A DNA stretch of 64,000 nucleotides, from contig CANJKZ010000513.1 in NCBI GenBank assembly GCA_947471745.1, positions 124,001-188,000 of the forward strand, written 5' to 3'. Shown here piece by piece: positions 63,165 through 64,000 of the stretch (position 1 is its first letter; each line of letters opens with the position of its first letter). The notes beneath the pieces are model-generated. The model was not told the DNA's origin. It made no database searches and saw nothing but the letters and a program-made list of their open reading frames with translations. The DNA comes from Closterium sp. Naga37s-1 (Eukaryota > Streptophyta > Zygnematophyceae > Desmidiales > Closteriaceae). A program made the translations under genes and the position numbers.

Positions 63165-64000
63165 GGCGCTGGTGCTGTTCCGCCACCACTCCCTTCCCCT
63201 CCTCTCTCTCCTTTCCACAGCGTCCCACCGCCACTCCCTTCCCCTCCTCCCTCTCCTCCCCATGGCGACCGCCGCTGCACACGCAAACAGTCGCGACGGG
63301 GGGGGGGGGGGGGGTGACGGGCAGGGGGCGGGGGGAATGCGACGGGCAGAGCGGGCGAATGAGCGGCTGGGGCGATCGCCAGTGCTCTGGCGATCGTCGC
63401 TGGCGTTCCCCCGTCACTCCTATCCCCTCTTCCCTCTCGCCCCCACAGAGTTCCGCCGCCACTCCCATCCCTTCTTCCCTCTCCCCCCCACAGCGACCGC
63501 CGGTGCGACGGGCGAGGTGCAAGGTGGCGCTGGCTGCAGTCGATGGCGCAAACGCGATCGCGGGCCGCTGGCGACTTCGCTGGCGACTTCGCTGGCGGGT
63601 CGCTGGCGGCGGGTCCGCTGGCGTTCGCCATAGCGTCCGCCGCGCCCGTCGCGCTGAGAGTCGCGACGAGGCAGGCGACGGGGGGCAGCGCGAGCAGCAG
63701 GGAAAAAAAAAAGATACGCAAGGTGCGGATTTCGCGCCACTAACTGTAGCAGTCGCGAAATGTGGTGGGCCCATAAACGAAATAGGTCCTAGGACGGACC
63801 GCTCTGATACCATGTCACGAGACGAACTTAGCTAGGAACGGGTTTAACTAAGGGCCTAGGCTTAGTAGCCTAGGCCAAGCGGGTGTCGAGGGAGTTGTGC
63901 CAAGAGAGAATCGAGAATGTGTTTCTTCACTATAGGTTTGCAAGAACATATAGCAAAGAAACAAAGAGGTGCACCACCACAACAAAGAAACATAACTACA
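63165..64000 (-). mobile_element. second, partial N2 copy running off the window
   Basis: 63165-63812 matches 62219-62866 (about 650 bp) with only one or two differences plus a poly-G length change, and is followed by another N2 5' LTR from 63813 to the window end. It is separated from the first N2 copy by 57 bp of element H linker. The left edge starts inside N2 at a GGCGCTGGTGCTG shared with the H linker, so the copy lacks its 3' half. Confidence 0.92.

Overview
This window is repeat-dominated nuclear DNA of a eukaryote, probably of the green lineage. The evidence is spliceosomal GT-AG introns in a gamma-tubulin-complex-like gene, LTR retrotransposons primed by an initiator-Met-like tRNA site, a tyrosine-recombinase retrotransposon of PAT type, and heavy microsatellite and GC-rich tandem content. 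A streptophyte alga such as Closterium would fit, but that is an impression from memory and is not proved by the sequence. There is no operon structure, no CRISPR array, and no rRNA or tRNA gene that I could recognise.

Layout. (1) 1-1413 is a 25-bp minisatellite, followed by a short 44-bp repeat. (2) About 3.2-9.66 kb, minus strand, holds the best host gene: a multi-exon gene resembling gamma-tubulin complex components (GCP5/GCP6-like). Its introns carry microsatellites. Several of its exon-intron junctions have been copied locally into arrays of decayed exon pieces, and a short palindrome lies inside two of the duplicated segments. (3) 10.9-14.3 kb is a Ty1/copia fragment (LTR, a 2.7-kb C-rich tandem-repeat leader, truncated gag), followed by an unidentified coding-like piece and a solo LTR. 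(4) 15.6-22.4 kb is a complete copia element with 579-bp LTRs, 5-bp target duplications and one long polyprotein frame broken by three point stops. It inserted 53 bp upstream of the start codon of a small secreted-protein gene (22432-22875). (5) 23.95-24.47 kb is a TA-flanked inverted-repeat element. (6) 24.6-38.6 kb is an older copia ('B') carrying two clean insertions: a 1.6-kb non-autonomous LTR element ('N1', identical LTRs) and an apparently intact 7.2-kb copia ('A', 1981-aa polyprotein, 124-bp LTRs differing at one base). B is cut in its RNase H by (7) a PAT-like element (38.6-44.05 kb, minus strand: Gag, RT-RNase H, tyrosine recombinase, interleaved direct repeats). (8) That element is in turn entered by copia 'E' (44.05-45.46 kb), and E by copia 'F' (45.46-50.66 kb), which is fused to the decayed copia 'G' (50.66-56.4 kb). 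(9) 56.4-56.64 kb is a scrap of Ty3/gypsy integrase. It is interrupted by copia 'H' (plus strand), which is interrupted by the non-autonomous LTR element 'N2' (60856-63107). Part of N2 plus its LTR is repeated to the window end.

Most of the copia copies (A, F, G, H, I) belong to one family with very short LTRs (124-160 bp, start TGTCAAAC), a long family-specific GC-rich leader, a poly-Gly segment in Gag and an Ala/Gly/Pro-rich linker after integrase. N1 and N2 have no polymerase but share leader or 3'-end sequences with this family, so they are probably mobilised by it. Coordinates of LTRs and target duplications were read directly. Exon boundaries of the host gene are partly tentative, and its 3' end was not found.
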